NCBI GenBank assembly: GCA_016709225.1
Contig: JADJEE010000001.1
Coordinates: forward strand, 1,984,001 to 2,048,000
Source of the DNA: Deltaproteobacteria bacterium
Lineage (GTDB): Bacteria > Myxococcota_A > Polyangia > Nannocystales > Nannocystaceae
DNA length: 64,000 nt
Direction: 5' to 3'
Positions within the stretch are counted from its first letter, which is position 1; every line of letters begins with the position of its first letter. Under the pieces are notes generated by a model that was not told the DNA's origin, made no database searches, and was given only the letters and a program-made list of their open reading frames with translations. Shown here piece by piece: positions 1 through 9,328 of the stretch. The translations under genes were made by a program, and so were the position numbers.

Positions 1-225
1 GCACTTCACTTCCTTGCCGGCCGCCTTGGCCTTGTCGACCACCGACTTCATCAGCTTCTTGGCGGCATCGACACCGCCGGCGTCGCACGCAGCCTTCACT
101 TGGGGGAAGTCGAACTTGGTCGCCTTGCACGGCTTCGGCCCGTCGGCGCTGGCCTGACCGAGCGAGAGCGCGAGGCCAGCAAACGAGCACAGGGCGAGGG
201 CGAGGACGAGGGGTGTGCGCTTCAT
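1..225 (-). CDS. Exported protein of unknown function, C-terminus cut off by window edge
   Basis: An open frame of 75 codons runs from an ATG at 225 off the left edge without a stop. Residues 1-27 form a clear Sec signal peptide: MKR, a Leu/Ala-rich core, then a likely cut after QASA. The mature part begins DGPKPC, then has Cys47 and a Lys-rich amphipathic stretch ending in KEVKC at the edge. No family is recognised. Many small myxobacterial exported proteins place a CxxCH haem motif after such a helix, but that part lies outside the window, so this is only a possibility. The frame is supported by strong G/C third positions and a good signal peptide. Confidence 0.7.
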   Translation of the reverse strand, partial: MKRTPLVLALALCSFAGLALSLGQASADGPKPCKATKFDFPQVKAACDAGGVDAAKKLMKSVVDKAKAAGKEVKC

Positions 226-643
226 GGGTGCGTAGGACTCCGGTGAGTGGGTACGGGTGGCCGTCGATCCGTGACGACGCCCGCTCGCGATGGTAGTCGC
301 TCGCCCGGTACGTCGGTGAGCACGCGTTGGTTTCGCCCGCGGATCTGCGTAGATGCCCGCCGCGGACGCCCGTGGCGGGCTACGGGCGCGGGCGCCCGTT
401 CGAGTGCGCGACGCTCCCACCCGGCCTTTGCACCTGTAGAACGCCGTCCGCGACCCATCGCGGCCAATTCGCCACTGCTCGCGCGTCGCGAACTTGCGAC
501 CGCGCGATCTCGGTGCAGACGGGGGCGGTGCACGTGTCCAGCGCTCGCTAGCGGCTGTTACGATGCCGGCCGCGCTGCCTTCAACGACGGTGCCCGCGTG
601 ATGAGCACGGTGCACCCCGAACCAACAGCAGGACCATCGACAC
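226..643. other. Intergenic region, 418 bp, between two divergent genes
   Basis: No convincing gene is seen. The short frames here are rich in Arg, Pro and Ala, as expected of antisense or off-frame reading in GC-rich DNA. The one recognisable element is an extended -10 box at 556-564 pointing to the DUF4331 gene at 644. The leftward gene starting at 225 must also have its promoter here. Confidence 0.5.
556..564 (+). promoter_or_regulatory. Extended -10 promoter element, TGTTACGAT
   Basis: TG-N-TACGAT matches the extended -10 consensus of housekeeping sigma factors. Transcription would begin near 571, giving a leader of about 70 bases before the ATG at 644. Closely similar boxes recur upstream of many genes in this window. 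Confidence 0.45.
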
Positions 644-1384
644 ATGCAAAGAAGAACGAAGCTTGCGACCAAGCTGGGCACTGCCCTGCTGGTCGCCTCC
701 ACGCTGCCGCTGGGCGGCCGGGTCGACGCCGCGGATCACCGCGACGCGCCCGGCACGCAGGCGGAGCCAGTCGCGGACATCAACGACGTCTACGCCTGGT
801 ACAAGGCCGATACCGACACCATCGTCGTCATCATTACCTTCAACCCGCTCCTGGCGCCCGATGCCGGAGAGGAGCAGACGTACAACGTCGACGAGCTGCC
901 CAACGTCCTCTACACCATCCACATCGACAACGACTCCGCGCCGGTCGCCAACCCCACCGGCTGGGACTCGCAGGATGGCACCACGTTCGGCTCGGACATC
1001 GCCATCAACGTCCGCTTCGGCACCAACTCGCTGAACGAGTGGGGCGTGCAGTTCGAGAACGTGCCCGGCTCGAGCGGCACCATCGTGGGACCGGTCGAGA
1101 TGGCGCTGCACGACCGTGACGTCACCGTGCAGGCGGGCATCTTCGACGACCCGTTCTTCTTCGACCTGACCGGCTTCATCGCGACGATCGCCAACCTCGA
1201 CGATCCCGAGCAGGACCCCATCGATCTCGCGTTCCGTAGCCTCACGGGCGTGACCGAGAACGACGACCTCGCGGGCCTGAACACCATGGCCATCGTGGTC
1301 GAGATGCCGGCCGCCGAGGCGCTCGCGGACAACCCAGACGGCTTCCTGCAGATCTGGGCGACCACCGGGAGGGCACCCAAGTGA
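644..1384 (+). CDS. DUF4331 family secreted protein, N-terminal half only
   Basis: This 246-residue protein has a signal peptide (MQRRTKLATK, Leu/Ala core, cut after GGRVDA). The mature end begins ADHRDAP, matching the family hallmark (S/A)-S/D-H-R-E/D-A-P. The usual landmarks follow in order: INDVYAWY, the YTIHIDND segment, DDPFFFDL near residue 165, and the DDLAG...IWATTGR block at the end. Known DUF4331 proteins continue past this point into an RxGxPxVN segment; here the frame stops, and that segment is found in the next gene. The two genes overlap by 4 bp (GTGA), so they are translated together. The biochemical role of DUF4331 is not known. Confidence 0.85.
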   Translation: MQRRTKLATKLGTALLVASTLPLGGRVDAADHRDAPGTQAEPVADINDVYAWYKADTDTIVVIITFNPLLAPDAGEEQTYNVDELPNVLYTIHIDNDSAPVANPTGWDSQDGTTFGSDIAINVRFGTNSLNEWGVQFENVPGSSGTIVGPVEMALHDRDVTVQAGIFDDPFFFDLTGFIATIANLDDPEQDPIDLAFRSLTGVTENDDLAGLNTMAIVVEMPAAEALADNPDGFLQIWATTGRAPK

Positions 1385-2358
1385 AGACCACCAACTTCAC
1401 CCACCTCATCATCGCGGCCGCCCTGGTCGTCGGCTGCGTGCCCGGTGACGACACCAGCGCGAACGACAGCAGCACTGGCGCTGACACCACCGCGTCGACG
1501 ACCGCCTCGACGACCAACACCACGACCAACACCACGACCGCCGACAGCACCGGGATGTCGGCGTCGATGACGGCGTCCGACACCACGACGGCGGACTCGA
1601 CCGACTCGATGGGGAGCTCGACCTCCACCACCGAGGATCCGGCGACGTTCCACTTCAACGAGACGCCGCCCGACATGTACACCCGCGTCGACCGCATGGG
1701 CTTCCCCGCGGTCAACACCGGCCTGCACATCCACGGTGACAAGGACATGTACAACGCGATGAGCCCGATCGACGACGTCGATCCCATGGGCTACTTCGAG
1801 GTCAGCGTCGCGGAGACCGCTGCGTCGCTGATCTTGCTGCACTTCGGGCCCGACAACATGCCCAGCGGCACCGACGGCCTCGACGACGAGCTCCAGCCGC
1901 TGTTCCCCGACCCGCCGGGTCCGGGCCTCGCGACCTGCTCGCCGCCGTCGATCGCCATCGCGGGCTCGTGCGCCGATCAGGGCGGCGGCCTCGCGGCGTA
2001 CCCCGACGTGCTCAAGCTCTCCACCGAGCTGCCGCCGGGCTTCCACATCGATCCGGACACCTGCGGTCCGGTCGCGAACGGGCGCATGCCGGCCAACCCG
2101 GCCATCGACATCATCCTGTCGGTGCTGACGCTCAACCTCGCCGCACCGCCGCTGCCCGAGGCCTCGGGCGTCGGCTTCCAGTGCGACGCCGAGTGCGACC
2201 CCGACACCGAGGACTGCCCGCACGCGCTGGCGACCGCGTTCCTCAACCTGCCGGCCGCGCTCAACGGTGGCGACGCGGACTTCTCGCTGAACCCGATCGC
2301 CAACGACGCGGACTTCCCGGCGGAGTTCCCGTACCTCGCGCCCGCGCACACGCCGTAG
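1381..2358 (+). CDS. Lipoprotein carrying the C-terminal half of a DUF4331 domain
   Basis: Translation starts at a GTG whose last two bases are part of the previous gene's TGA, a 4-bp overlap. The 325-residue product has a lipoprotein signal (lipobox AALVVGC, Cys19). A linker of about 60 residues, almost all Thr, Ser, Asp and Ala, follows. Then comes YTRVDRMGFPAVNTG and DKDMYNAMSPIDD, which match the DUF4331 segment that normally follows the WATTxR block. It therefore looks like the second half of the preceding protein, given its own lipid anchor. Four Cys in residues 240-290 may form disulfides. Probably outer-membrane attached and assembled with its partner outside the cytoplasm (inference). 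Confidence 0.8.
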   Translation: MKTTNFTHLIIAAALVVGCVPGDDTSANDSSTGADTTASTTASTTNTTTNTTTADSTGMSASMTASDTTTADSTDSMGSSTSTTEDPATFHFNETPPDMYTRVDRMGFPAVNTGLHIHGDKDMYNAMSPIDDVDPMGYFEVSVAETAASLILLHFGPDNMPSGTDGLDDELQPLFPDPPGPGLATCSPPSIAIAGSCADQGGGLAAYPDVLKLSTELPPGFHIDPDTCGPVANGRMPANPAIDIILSVLTLNLAAPPLPEASGVGFQCDAECDPDTEDCPHALATAFLNLPAALNGGDADFSLNPIANDADFPAEFPYLAPAHTP

Positions 2359-2401
2359 TGCGCCGCTCGGCGCGGTCGAGCTCGACCCGCCGATCCCAAC
2401 G

Positions 2402-2435
2402 ACGCCCCGTGTTCGTACCCTCGGACACGGGGCGT
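2402..2435 (+). terminator. Perfect 11-bp hairpin after the DUF4331 pair
   Basis: ACGCCCCGTGT (2402-2412) pairs perfectly with ACACGGGGCGT (2425-2435) around a 12-base loop, 43 bases after the stop. The following bases are only mildly T-rich, so it may act as a terminator, an attenuator before the TPR gene, or an mRNA-stabilising hairpin. Confidence 0.5.
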
Positions 2436-2468
2436 TCGTCGCTGTCGTTCCCTGCACCGAAGCTCGCC

Positions 2469-3827
2469 ATGTCCAAGCCCCTGCCCTGCCTCTTGTTCGC
2501 CGCGCTCACGCTCGGTTGCTCACAATCCCAGCCCGCGCCCGCAACCGGTGGCCCCAACGTGCCCGCGACGGCGGCGGTTTCGACGCCCCCGGTCGCCGAG
2601 GCCACGCCGGCCGCGAAGCCGGCCTCACCGCGGGTGGCGACGCGCAAGCCCGGCGCCACGATCGCCTACGCCGACGAACTCGCCGACTGGGACCGCAAGA
2701 TCGCCGCGTCGATCAAGCGCGCCGAGGCGCAGCCCACCAGCCTGATCGCCGCCGAGGCGGTGGCGGGTTCCTACCTGACGCGCGCGCGGCTGTCGGGCAG
2801 CTACGACGACTACGCGAGCGCACAGCTGTGGGTCGACAAGGGCTTCCAGTGCGATCCGAGCGGACGCAACGGGCCGTTCGGCACGCGAGCCTCGCTCAAT
2901 TTCACGCTCCACCGCCTCGATCGTGTCGATGGGGATTTCGCCGACGCACAGCGCGGCAAGCACGACAACATCACCGAGTCGGGCCACAAGCTGTTCGCGG
3001 CCAACCTCGCGCTGCAGCGCGGCGACCTGAAGGCCGCCGGGCCGTTGTTCGACGCGTCGATCGCCCTGCACCCAAGCGTGGGCAACCTGTCGGCGAAGGC
3101 CTACTACGTGCTCGGCATGGGTCGGCCCGACGAGGCCGAGGCGCTCTACCGGCAGGCGCTCGACATGTACCACGGTGCCACCCGTGAACCCGCCGCGTGG
3201 CTGCACCTGCAGCTGGGGCTGCTCGACCTCGGCCGCGGTCGCTGGGACGACGCGCTCGCGCACTACCGCGACGCCGAGGCCAAGCTCAGCGGCTACTGGC
3301 TCATCGACGAGCACATCGCCGAGATCCTCACCCTGCAGGGCAAGACCGACGAGGCGATGGCGCTCTACCTCGACATCATCGCGCGCACCGACAACCCCGA
3401 GTTCATGGACGCGGTCGCCGGCATCCTGCTGGCGCAGGACAAGGCCGACGAGGCCAAGGTGTACATCGAGCGTGCCGACGCCCGCTTTCGGGTGCTCTCG
3501 GCCCGCTACCCCGAGGCCGCGTACGGCCACGCGCTCGATCACTACCTCGAGTTCGGCGATGACCTCGCCCACGTGGTCGAGCTGGCCGAGAAGAATCACG
3601 CGCTGCGCCCCAACCCGGACGCCAAGCAGCGGCTCGCGCAGGCCTACCGCAAGGCCGGTCGCATCGACGACGCCAAGCGGGTGATCATGCAGGCGCTCGC
3701 GAGCGGCTGGACCACGGCCGACCTCCACGCCGAGGCCGCCGAGGTACTGCGCGCCGCAGGCGACACCAAGGCAGCGGACGCCGAGCTGGCGAAAGCCCGC
3801 GCGATCGATCCCCACGCCGGCGCGTGA
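2469..3827 (+). CDS. TPR-repeat lipoprotein
   Basis: The frame is open far upstream, but the ATG at 2469 gives a perfect lipoprotein signal (MSKPLPCLLFAALTLGC, Cys17), so this start is chosen; the product is 452 residues. A Pro/Ala/Thr linker covers roughly residues 18-65. The rest is helical TPR-type repeats, for example GDLKAAGPLFDASIALHPS, GRPDEAEALYRQALDMY, GRWDDALAHYRDAEAKL, GKTDEAMALYLDII and KADEAKVYIERADARF. TPR arrays bind other proteins. The gene follows the DUF4331 pair in the same direction, and TPR genes are common neighbours of DUF4331 genes, so a shared extracytoplasmic assembly role is plausible. Confidence 0.85.
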   Translation: MSKPLPCLLFAALTLGCSQSQPAPATGGPNVPATAAVSTPPVAEATPAAKPASPRVATRKPGATIAYADELADWDRKIAASIKRAEAQPTSLIAAEAVAGSYLTRARLSGSYDDYASAQLWVDKGFQCDPSGRNGPFGTRASLNFTLHRLDRVDGDFADAQRGKHDNITESGHKLFAANLALQRGDLKAAGPLFDASIALHPSVGNLSAKAYYVLGMGRPDEAEALYRQALDMYHGATREPAAWLHLQLGLLDLGRGRWDDALAHYRDAEAKLSGYWLIDEHIAEILTLQGKTDEAMALYLDIIARTDNPEFMDAVAGILLAQDKADEAKVYIERADARFRVLSARYPEAAYGHALDHYLEFGDDLAHVVELAEKNHALRPNPDAKQRLAQAYRKAGRIDDAKRVIMQALASGWTTADLHAEAAEVLRAAGDTKAADAELAKARAIDPHAGA

Positions 3828-3852
3828 GCCTCGCCGGCCGCCGCGTGTCGCC

Positions 3853-4968
3853 TCAGCCGTCGAGACAGCAGTAGGTCGTCGGCGAGACGTCGAGGATCTC
3901 GCCGATCGGATTCGGCTCGCTCGGATCGCACGACAGGCCCACCGGCAGCTGCGGCGGAGTGCCGGCGGAGGTGAGCGCCGAGCTGACGCCGAGGTTGCTG
4001 GCCTGGTTGCAGCTGCCGCTGAGCGACACCGACGAGACCGGGTTCTCCGAGCAATCGTTGGTCCCGAACAAGTACACGTTGCCGGTGCAGTCGCCCTCTG
4101 GGGTGGCGCAGCTGCAGGTCGAGCAGTCGCGCTGGTCGTCCACGTCGTCGTGGAGCACCGAGCGATCTTGATAGGGAAGATCGGCCGGGCACTCGACGTC
4201 GCCCTCGGCCCAGATGCACACGCGTCCGTCGTAGGGTGGCAGCGGCGGCGCGAGGCAGACCTCGTCGTCGTTGCAGCCGAGGTTGTCCGGCACCGCGATG
4301 CCGCACGCCGTCTCGCGGCGGGTGAAGCTCGGCGTGGGCTTGTCGACGCTCGGCGTCGGCGTGCAGTTGCCCCCGGTGACCGGTGCGTTGCCCGTCCAGT
4401 ACTGGTTTGCGGGGGAGTTGACGTTGATGTTGCAGCCCGCCACCGCGTAGGTGCCATCCAGCTGCCCGCCCGGGCAACCCGCCTGGCCGTAGCGGCGGAT
4501 CGTCGGGGTCGCACAGCTCGCGCCGACCGGGTTTCCGCAGGTGCAGCCGCAGGTGACGGCATCGGCGGTGACGTCATCGAACGCGACGCGGCTCATGGTG
4601 TCGAACACGTCGACACAGGCCGGATCGGGATCGCTGGGCGTGTCGACGATCATCGCCACCGGCCCGGTCCAGCCCGCAGGCGCCAGCGGCCGGCAGGTGT
4701 CGAAGCAGATCGGCGGGCCCGAAGAGCTGCTGTCGGCGGAGGTGGTGGGCGCGTCGGTGGTCGCCGACGTGGAGCTGTCGTCGGTGGTGGTGCTCGACGC
4801 GGTCGTGCTCGACGCGGTCGTGCTCGTCGCGGTCGTGCTCGTCGCGGTCGTGCTCGCGGTGCCACTGCTGCTGCCGGCCTCGCCGCCGCTGGTGTCGTCG
4901 GGCAGGAAGGGGTTGTCGGCGGTGCAGGCCGCGAGCACCACGGCGAGGAGTGTGACGTTCCGGTTCAC
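3853..4968 (-). CDS. Cys-rich surface lipoprotein of unknown function
   Basis: The GTG at 4968 is chosen because it gives MNRNVTLLAVVLAAC, a short signal with an LAAC lipobox; the product is 371 residues. A spacer of about 70 residues consists of Ser/Thr/Ala repeats (STTATSTTASS pattern). The globular part has more than 20 Cys, including the clusters CGCTCG, CSTCSCATPEGDC and a terminal YCCLDG, and is probably disulfide-bonded. No catalytic motif is recognised. The layout, lipobox then low-complexity stalk then Cys-rich head, is repeated in other genes of this window and is typical of myxobacterial surface lipoproteins. It converges with the TPR gene, 25 bp apart. Confidence 0.75.
   Translation of the reverse strand: MNRNVTLLAVVLAACTADNPFLPDDTSGGEAGSSSGTASTTATSTTATSTTASSTTASSTTTDDSSTSATTDAPTTSADSSSSGPPICFDTCRPLAPAGWTGPVAMIVDTPSDPDPACVDVFDTMSRVAFDDVTADAVTCGCTCGNPVGASCATPTIRRYGQAGCPGGQLDGTYAVAGCNINVNSPANQYWTGNAPVTGGNCTPTPSVDKPTPSFTRRETACGIAVPDNLGCNDDEVCLAPPLPPYDGRVCIWAEGDVECPADLPYQDRSVLHDDVDDQRDCSTCSCATPEGDCTGNVYLFGTNDCSENPVSSVSLSGSCNQASNLGVSSALTSAGTPPQLPVGLSCDPSEPNPIGEILDVSPTTYCCLDG
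4790..4849. repeat. Four tandem 15-bp units coding for the lipoprotein stalk
   Basis: Four head-to-tail copies of GTGCTCGWCGCGGTC (W is A in the first two, T in the last two) encode the Thr/Ser/Ala stalk of the surrounding lipoprotein on the minus strand. A fifth, partial copy follows. Such arrays change length easily by slippage without breaking the frame. Confidence 0.85.
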
Positions 4969-5014
4969 GCCCCCATGATGGCACGAACCGCAGGGCTCGA
5001 AAACCGCACGAGCG

Positions 5015-7714
5015 TCACGCGGTCTCGCGCGCGGCAACGGCCGGCGGATCACCCGAATCCGTCGCGACCACCCACGCACCGACCAGCCGTGCGGCGTCGA
5101 AGTGACCGCCGGGGTCGTCGGGTGCAGGTGCGACGTACAGCTTGGGGCCGGGACCGTCGTCGAGCTCGACCGCGATCAGGATCTGGCCGACGGCGGCGAA
5201 CGACCGCGCGACCGCGGCGAAGCTCGACGGGCCCCGCGCGCCGCGCTCGACATGCATGTGCACCAACGACTGCCCCCACGCGCCGAGCAGCTCCTCGTAG
5301 ACCTTGTCGAAGCCCGGCACCACCACCGCCTGGAACAGGAAGAACGCGCGCAGCTCCTGGCTCGAGTAGACCTGCACGTGGTGCTGGCCCAGCGCGCGCG
5401 CGCGCGCCGAGAGCCGCGCGGCGAGGGCATGATCGAAGACCTCGGCAACGACGTTGGGCGGTGGCTCGCCCTCCTGGTGGAGACACAGCTGCTCGAGCTT
5501 GAGCAGGGCGGTGGTGATGCGCGGATCGGCCTGGGCCCCGTCGGCGCCCACGAACAACACCGCGTCGACGCTGCGCACGTGGCCGAAGCCCGCGGGTAGA
5601 TCGACGAGCGTGCGGCTGGCCATCCAGTCGGCAACCTCGAACTGCAGCCGGCCGACGCGCTCGGGGGTCTCGGGCATCCGCACGTCCCAGTGCCCCGACA
5701 CCAGCACCTCACCGCCCAGCACGAAGGTGCCGTGGCGTCCGCCCAGCAGCCCCCGCGAGACCAGCTGCGAGTGGGCGTCGAGGGCCGCCGCCGCCGCACG
5801 CCTCGCGTCGGCGTCGTCGACCAGCACCAACACGTTGCCGCTGGGATCGGATCGGAACAGCTCTTCGAGCATGTAGATGGTGCCGCTGCGGAAGCCGCAC
5901 ACCAGCACGCGCGTGGTCTTCGGTCGCCGCGTCCGCGTCAGCGTCGGCACCACCCCCTGCGCCGCGGCGGCCCCCGACACCTGGGCGTCCGATGCTCCGG
6001 GCTCCGTGCGACACACGTCGACCCAACGCCGCACCGCGCCGAAGTCGGCCGCCAGCCCCACCAGGCCGCGCACGAGCTCGCCGCGGATCGCCTGACCATC
6101 GCCGGGGTTGAGCGCGACGTCGAACGGACGCGCCGCCGCACCGCCGGTGTCGAACAGCAGACCGATCGGGATCACCGGGCCACGATCACCACCGACGCGC
6201 TGCCCCGCGTGGGCCAGCCGCCGCATGATGCTCGCACCGTCGCCCCCGAGGTCGTCGAGCCGCGACACCTGCAGGCCCAGGCCGGGCGTGTCGAAGAAGC
6301 ACGTATAGATCTCGTGCCCCGCGCTGGTCAGGAGCTCGGCCAGCAGCTCGCCCAAGCCGGGCCGCCGCGCGACCCCGGCGAAGAACAGGCCCAGCAGCTT
6401 CTCGGTCGGGACCACCCAGCCGCGGAAGCTCTCGCCGGCGGTGGCGAGCGCGGCGCGAGCCGCCGCGACGTTGCTGTCGTCGAGGATTTCGACGATGACC
6501 ACGCGCGTCCGGGCCAGCGCCGGCGCACCGCGTTGACGCTCGCGCGCACGCACGCGCTCGACCAGCGTGAGCAGGGTGCGGATGGTCTCGGCATCGGGGT
6601 GCCGGTCGTCACGCTCGGCCAGCAACAGCACGCGCTTGGCGGCCACCAGATCGGCGCGCGTGAGCAGCTCCTCCTCGTCGGCCGGCCGCGCGCGATAGGC
6701 CACCCGCGAGAAGCCACCGTCGCGCATGAAGTCGGGCGCCTCGTCGGGCACGCCGACCACCACGAAGCGCGGGCGCGTGACGCCGCGGCGGCGCAGGTCC
6801 GCGAACCATCGCCGCGACAGGACCCGCGAGTCCGACGGGAACAGCTTGCGGTAGTACGCGAGCAGCTCCTGCAGCAGCCGCCGGGTCGACGGCGTGAGGT
6901 TGACGATCACCGTGTGGCCGCGCAGCCCTGGCGAGCGGTTGCGCGAGTGCTCGACCAGCTCGCGCACGACGTCGCTGCCGAGGCCGATGAGGAACGAGAT
7001 GAGCAACAGCCCGAACACCGTCAGGCCCAGGCTCACCATCACCGCCGCCAGTACGTTGGGCGACTCCAGCATGTTGCCGGGATCCTGGACCTGCCGGAAC
7101 GACCACCAAAGCAGCACCCAGAAGCGTTGATCTTGGCGATCGATCACGCCGTCGTAGTTGGCGTCGAACTCGGCGCCGTCGGTGTAGTGCAGCACCACCG
7201 CGCCGGCGAGCGACATGCCCGCGACCACCACGCCCATCAGCGCGACCTGCCGCAGCCGCTCGCGGCGTGCGAGGATCTGCCAGGTGTCGCCGAGCAGACG
7301 GCTCCAGTAGCCGATCAGCGCGAGCAGACGCAGCAGCCGTGCGACCCGCAGGAACCGCGCGCCGCCGCCGGCCACCGTCAGCGGCACGAACGAGAGCAGC
7401 GCGAGCGCGTCGACGGCCAGCAGCGCGATCGCAGCGCCGCGCGGGCGCAGCGGTGGCTGATCGACCAGCTCCGGCGCGACGCCGAACGTGGACGGCACCG
7501 ACGGCCGCGTGGTCGCCGACACCGCCAACACCCGCGCGACGAACTCGGCCGCGAACACCAGCAGGAACACCGGCTCGAGCCGCTCGAACCACGGCACCGG
7601 CAGCAGGCTCGCGATGATCGCGACGCTGAGCAGCGCACGCGCGAGCGTGCGTTCGAGCACCCGGTCGCAGACCAAGCCCCAGCGGTAGACCCGCACGGCG
7701 AACGCGGACTGCAT
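5015..7714 (-). CDS. CASTOR/POLLUX-like cation channel with RCK-type cytoplasmic domains
   Basis: The ATG at 7714 gives MQSAFAVRVYRW and an 899-residue protein; upstream sequence in frame is low quality. Hydrophobic helices lie near 28-41, 48-66, 94-114 and 120-138, and a helix at 157-176 leads to a pore loop and a last helix at 220-246. The pore segment FWVLLWWSFRQVQDPGNM resembles that of the DMI1/CASTOR/POLLUX family (W-W-S-F, DPG). After residue 255 come two nucleotide-binding-like regions (HTVIVNLTPSTRRLLQEL and TRVLVCGFRSGTIYMLEELF), as in RCK-gated channels. Unusually, residues 184-195 form a canonical 12-residue EF-hand loop (D-A-N-Y-D-G-V-I-D-R-Q-D) just before the pore loop, on the outer side. 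Ion selectivity cannot be read with certainty. Confidence 0.82.
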   Translation of the reverse strand: MQSAFAVRVYRWGLVCDRVLERTLARALLSVAIIASLLPVPWFERLEPVFLLVFAAEFVARVLAVSATTRPSVPSTFGVAPELVDQPPLRPRGAAIALLAVDALALLSFVPLTVAGGGARFLRVARLLRLLALIGYWSRLLGDTWQILARRERLRQVALMGVVVAGMSLAGAVVLHYTDGAEFDANYDGVIDRQDQRFWVLLWWSFRQVQDPGNMLESPNVLAAVMVSLGLTVFGLLLISFLIGLGSDVVRELVEHSRNRSPGLRGHTVIVNLTPSTRRLLQELLAYYRKLFPSDSRVLSRRWFADLRRRGVTRPRFVVVGVPDEAPDFMRDGGFSRVAYRARPADEEELLTRADLVAAKRVLLLAERDDRHPDAETIRTLLTLVERVRARERQRGAPALARTRVVIVEILDDSNVAAARAALATAGESFRGWVVPTEKLLGLFFAGVARRPGLGELLAELLTSAGHEIYTCFFDTPGLGLQVSRLDDLGGDGASIMRRLAHAGQRVGGDRGPVIPIGLLFDTGGAAARPFDVALNPGDGQAIRGELVRGLVGLAADFGAVRRWVDVCRTEPGASDAQVSGAAAAQGVVPTLTRTRRPKTTRVLVCGFRSGTIYMLEELFRSDPSGNVLVLVDDADARRAAAAALDAHSQLVSRGLLGGRHGTFVLGGEVLVSGHWDVRMPETPERVGRLQFEVADWMASRTLVDLPAGFGHVRSVDAVLFVGADGAQADPRITTALLKLEQLCLHQEGEPPPNVVAEVFDHALAARLSARARALGQHHVQVYSSQELRAFFLFQAVVVPGFDKVYEELLGAWGQSLVHMHVERGARGPSSFAAVARSFAAVGQILIAVELDDGPGPKLYVAPAPDDPGGHFDAARLVGAWVVATDSGDPPAVAARETA

Positions 7715-7734
7715 GTCGGAACGACTCGTGCGCG

Positions 7735-7743
7735 AGGGTACCA
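7735..7743 (-). promoter_or_regulatory. Extended -10 element TGGTACCCT before the channel gene
   Basis: On the minus strand TG-G-TACCCT lies 20 bases before the ATG at 7714. It fits the recurring extended -10 pattern of this window and would give a leader of about a dozen bases. Confidence 0.35.
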
Positions 7744-7808
7744 AAGCCGTGGGCACGCGTGGGCGCGTCGCAGCCCGGCATGGGCGCCGCCGACACCCCA
7801 CCGTCGCG

Positions 7809-7817
7809 TGCTACGTT
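7809..7817 (+). promoter_or_regulatory. Extended -10 element TGCTACGTT before fumC
   Basis: TG-C-TACGTT is a good extended -10 box facing fumC. If used, the fumC-prlC mRNA would carry a leader of about 120 bases before the GTG at 7945. Confidence 0.4.
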
Positions 7818-7944
7818 CGCCGCCGTTCCAACGTACACCCTTCGGGCGTCCGACGGCACGAACTCCCCGGCCCCACCCGCGTGCGACCAGCGAGCCCGGC
7901 CCCCTCCGGCACGCCACGACCCAGACCGTGAGAAGCCAAGCGAC

Positions 7945-9324
<1,380 letters not shown>

Positions 9325-9328
9325 CCCC

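Noticed and set aside
247..1119. Plus-strand frame of 290 codons covering the left intergenic region
   Set aside because: It overlaps the DUF4331 gene out of frame and its product is Arg/Ala/Pro-rich; no motif or signal.
1968..2468. Upstream extension of the TPR gene frame
   Set aside because: It would place 167 poor-quality residues before a perfect lipoprotein signal at 2469 and overlaps the preceding gene.
4790..4849. Tandem repeats as a possible CRISPR array
   Set aside because: Units are directly adjacent with no spacers and encode the lipoprotein stalk in frame.
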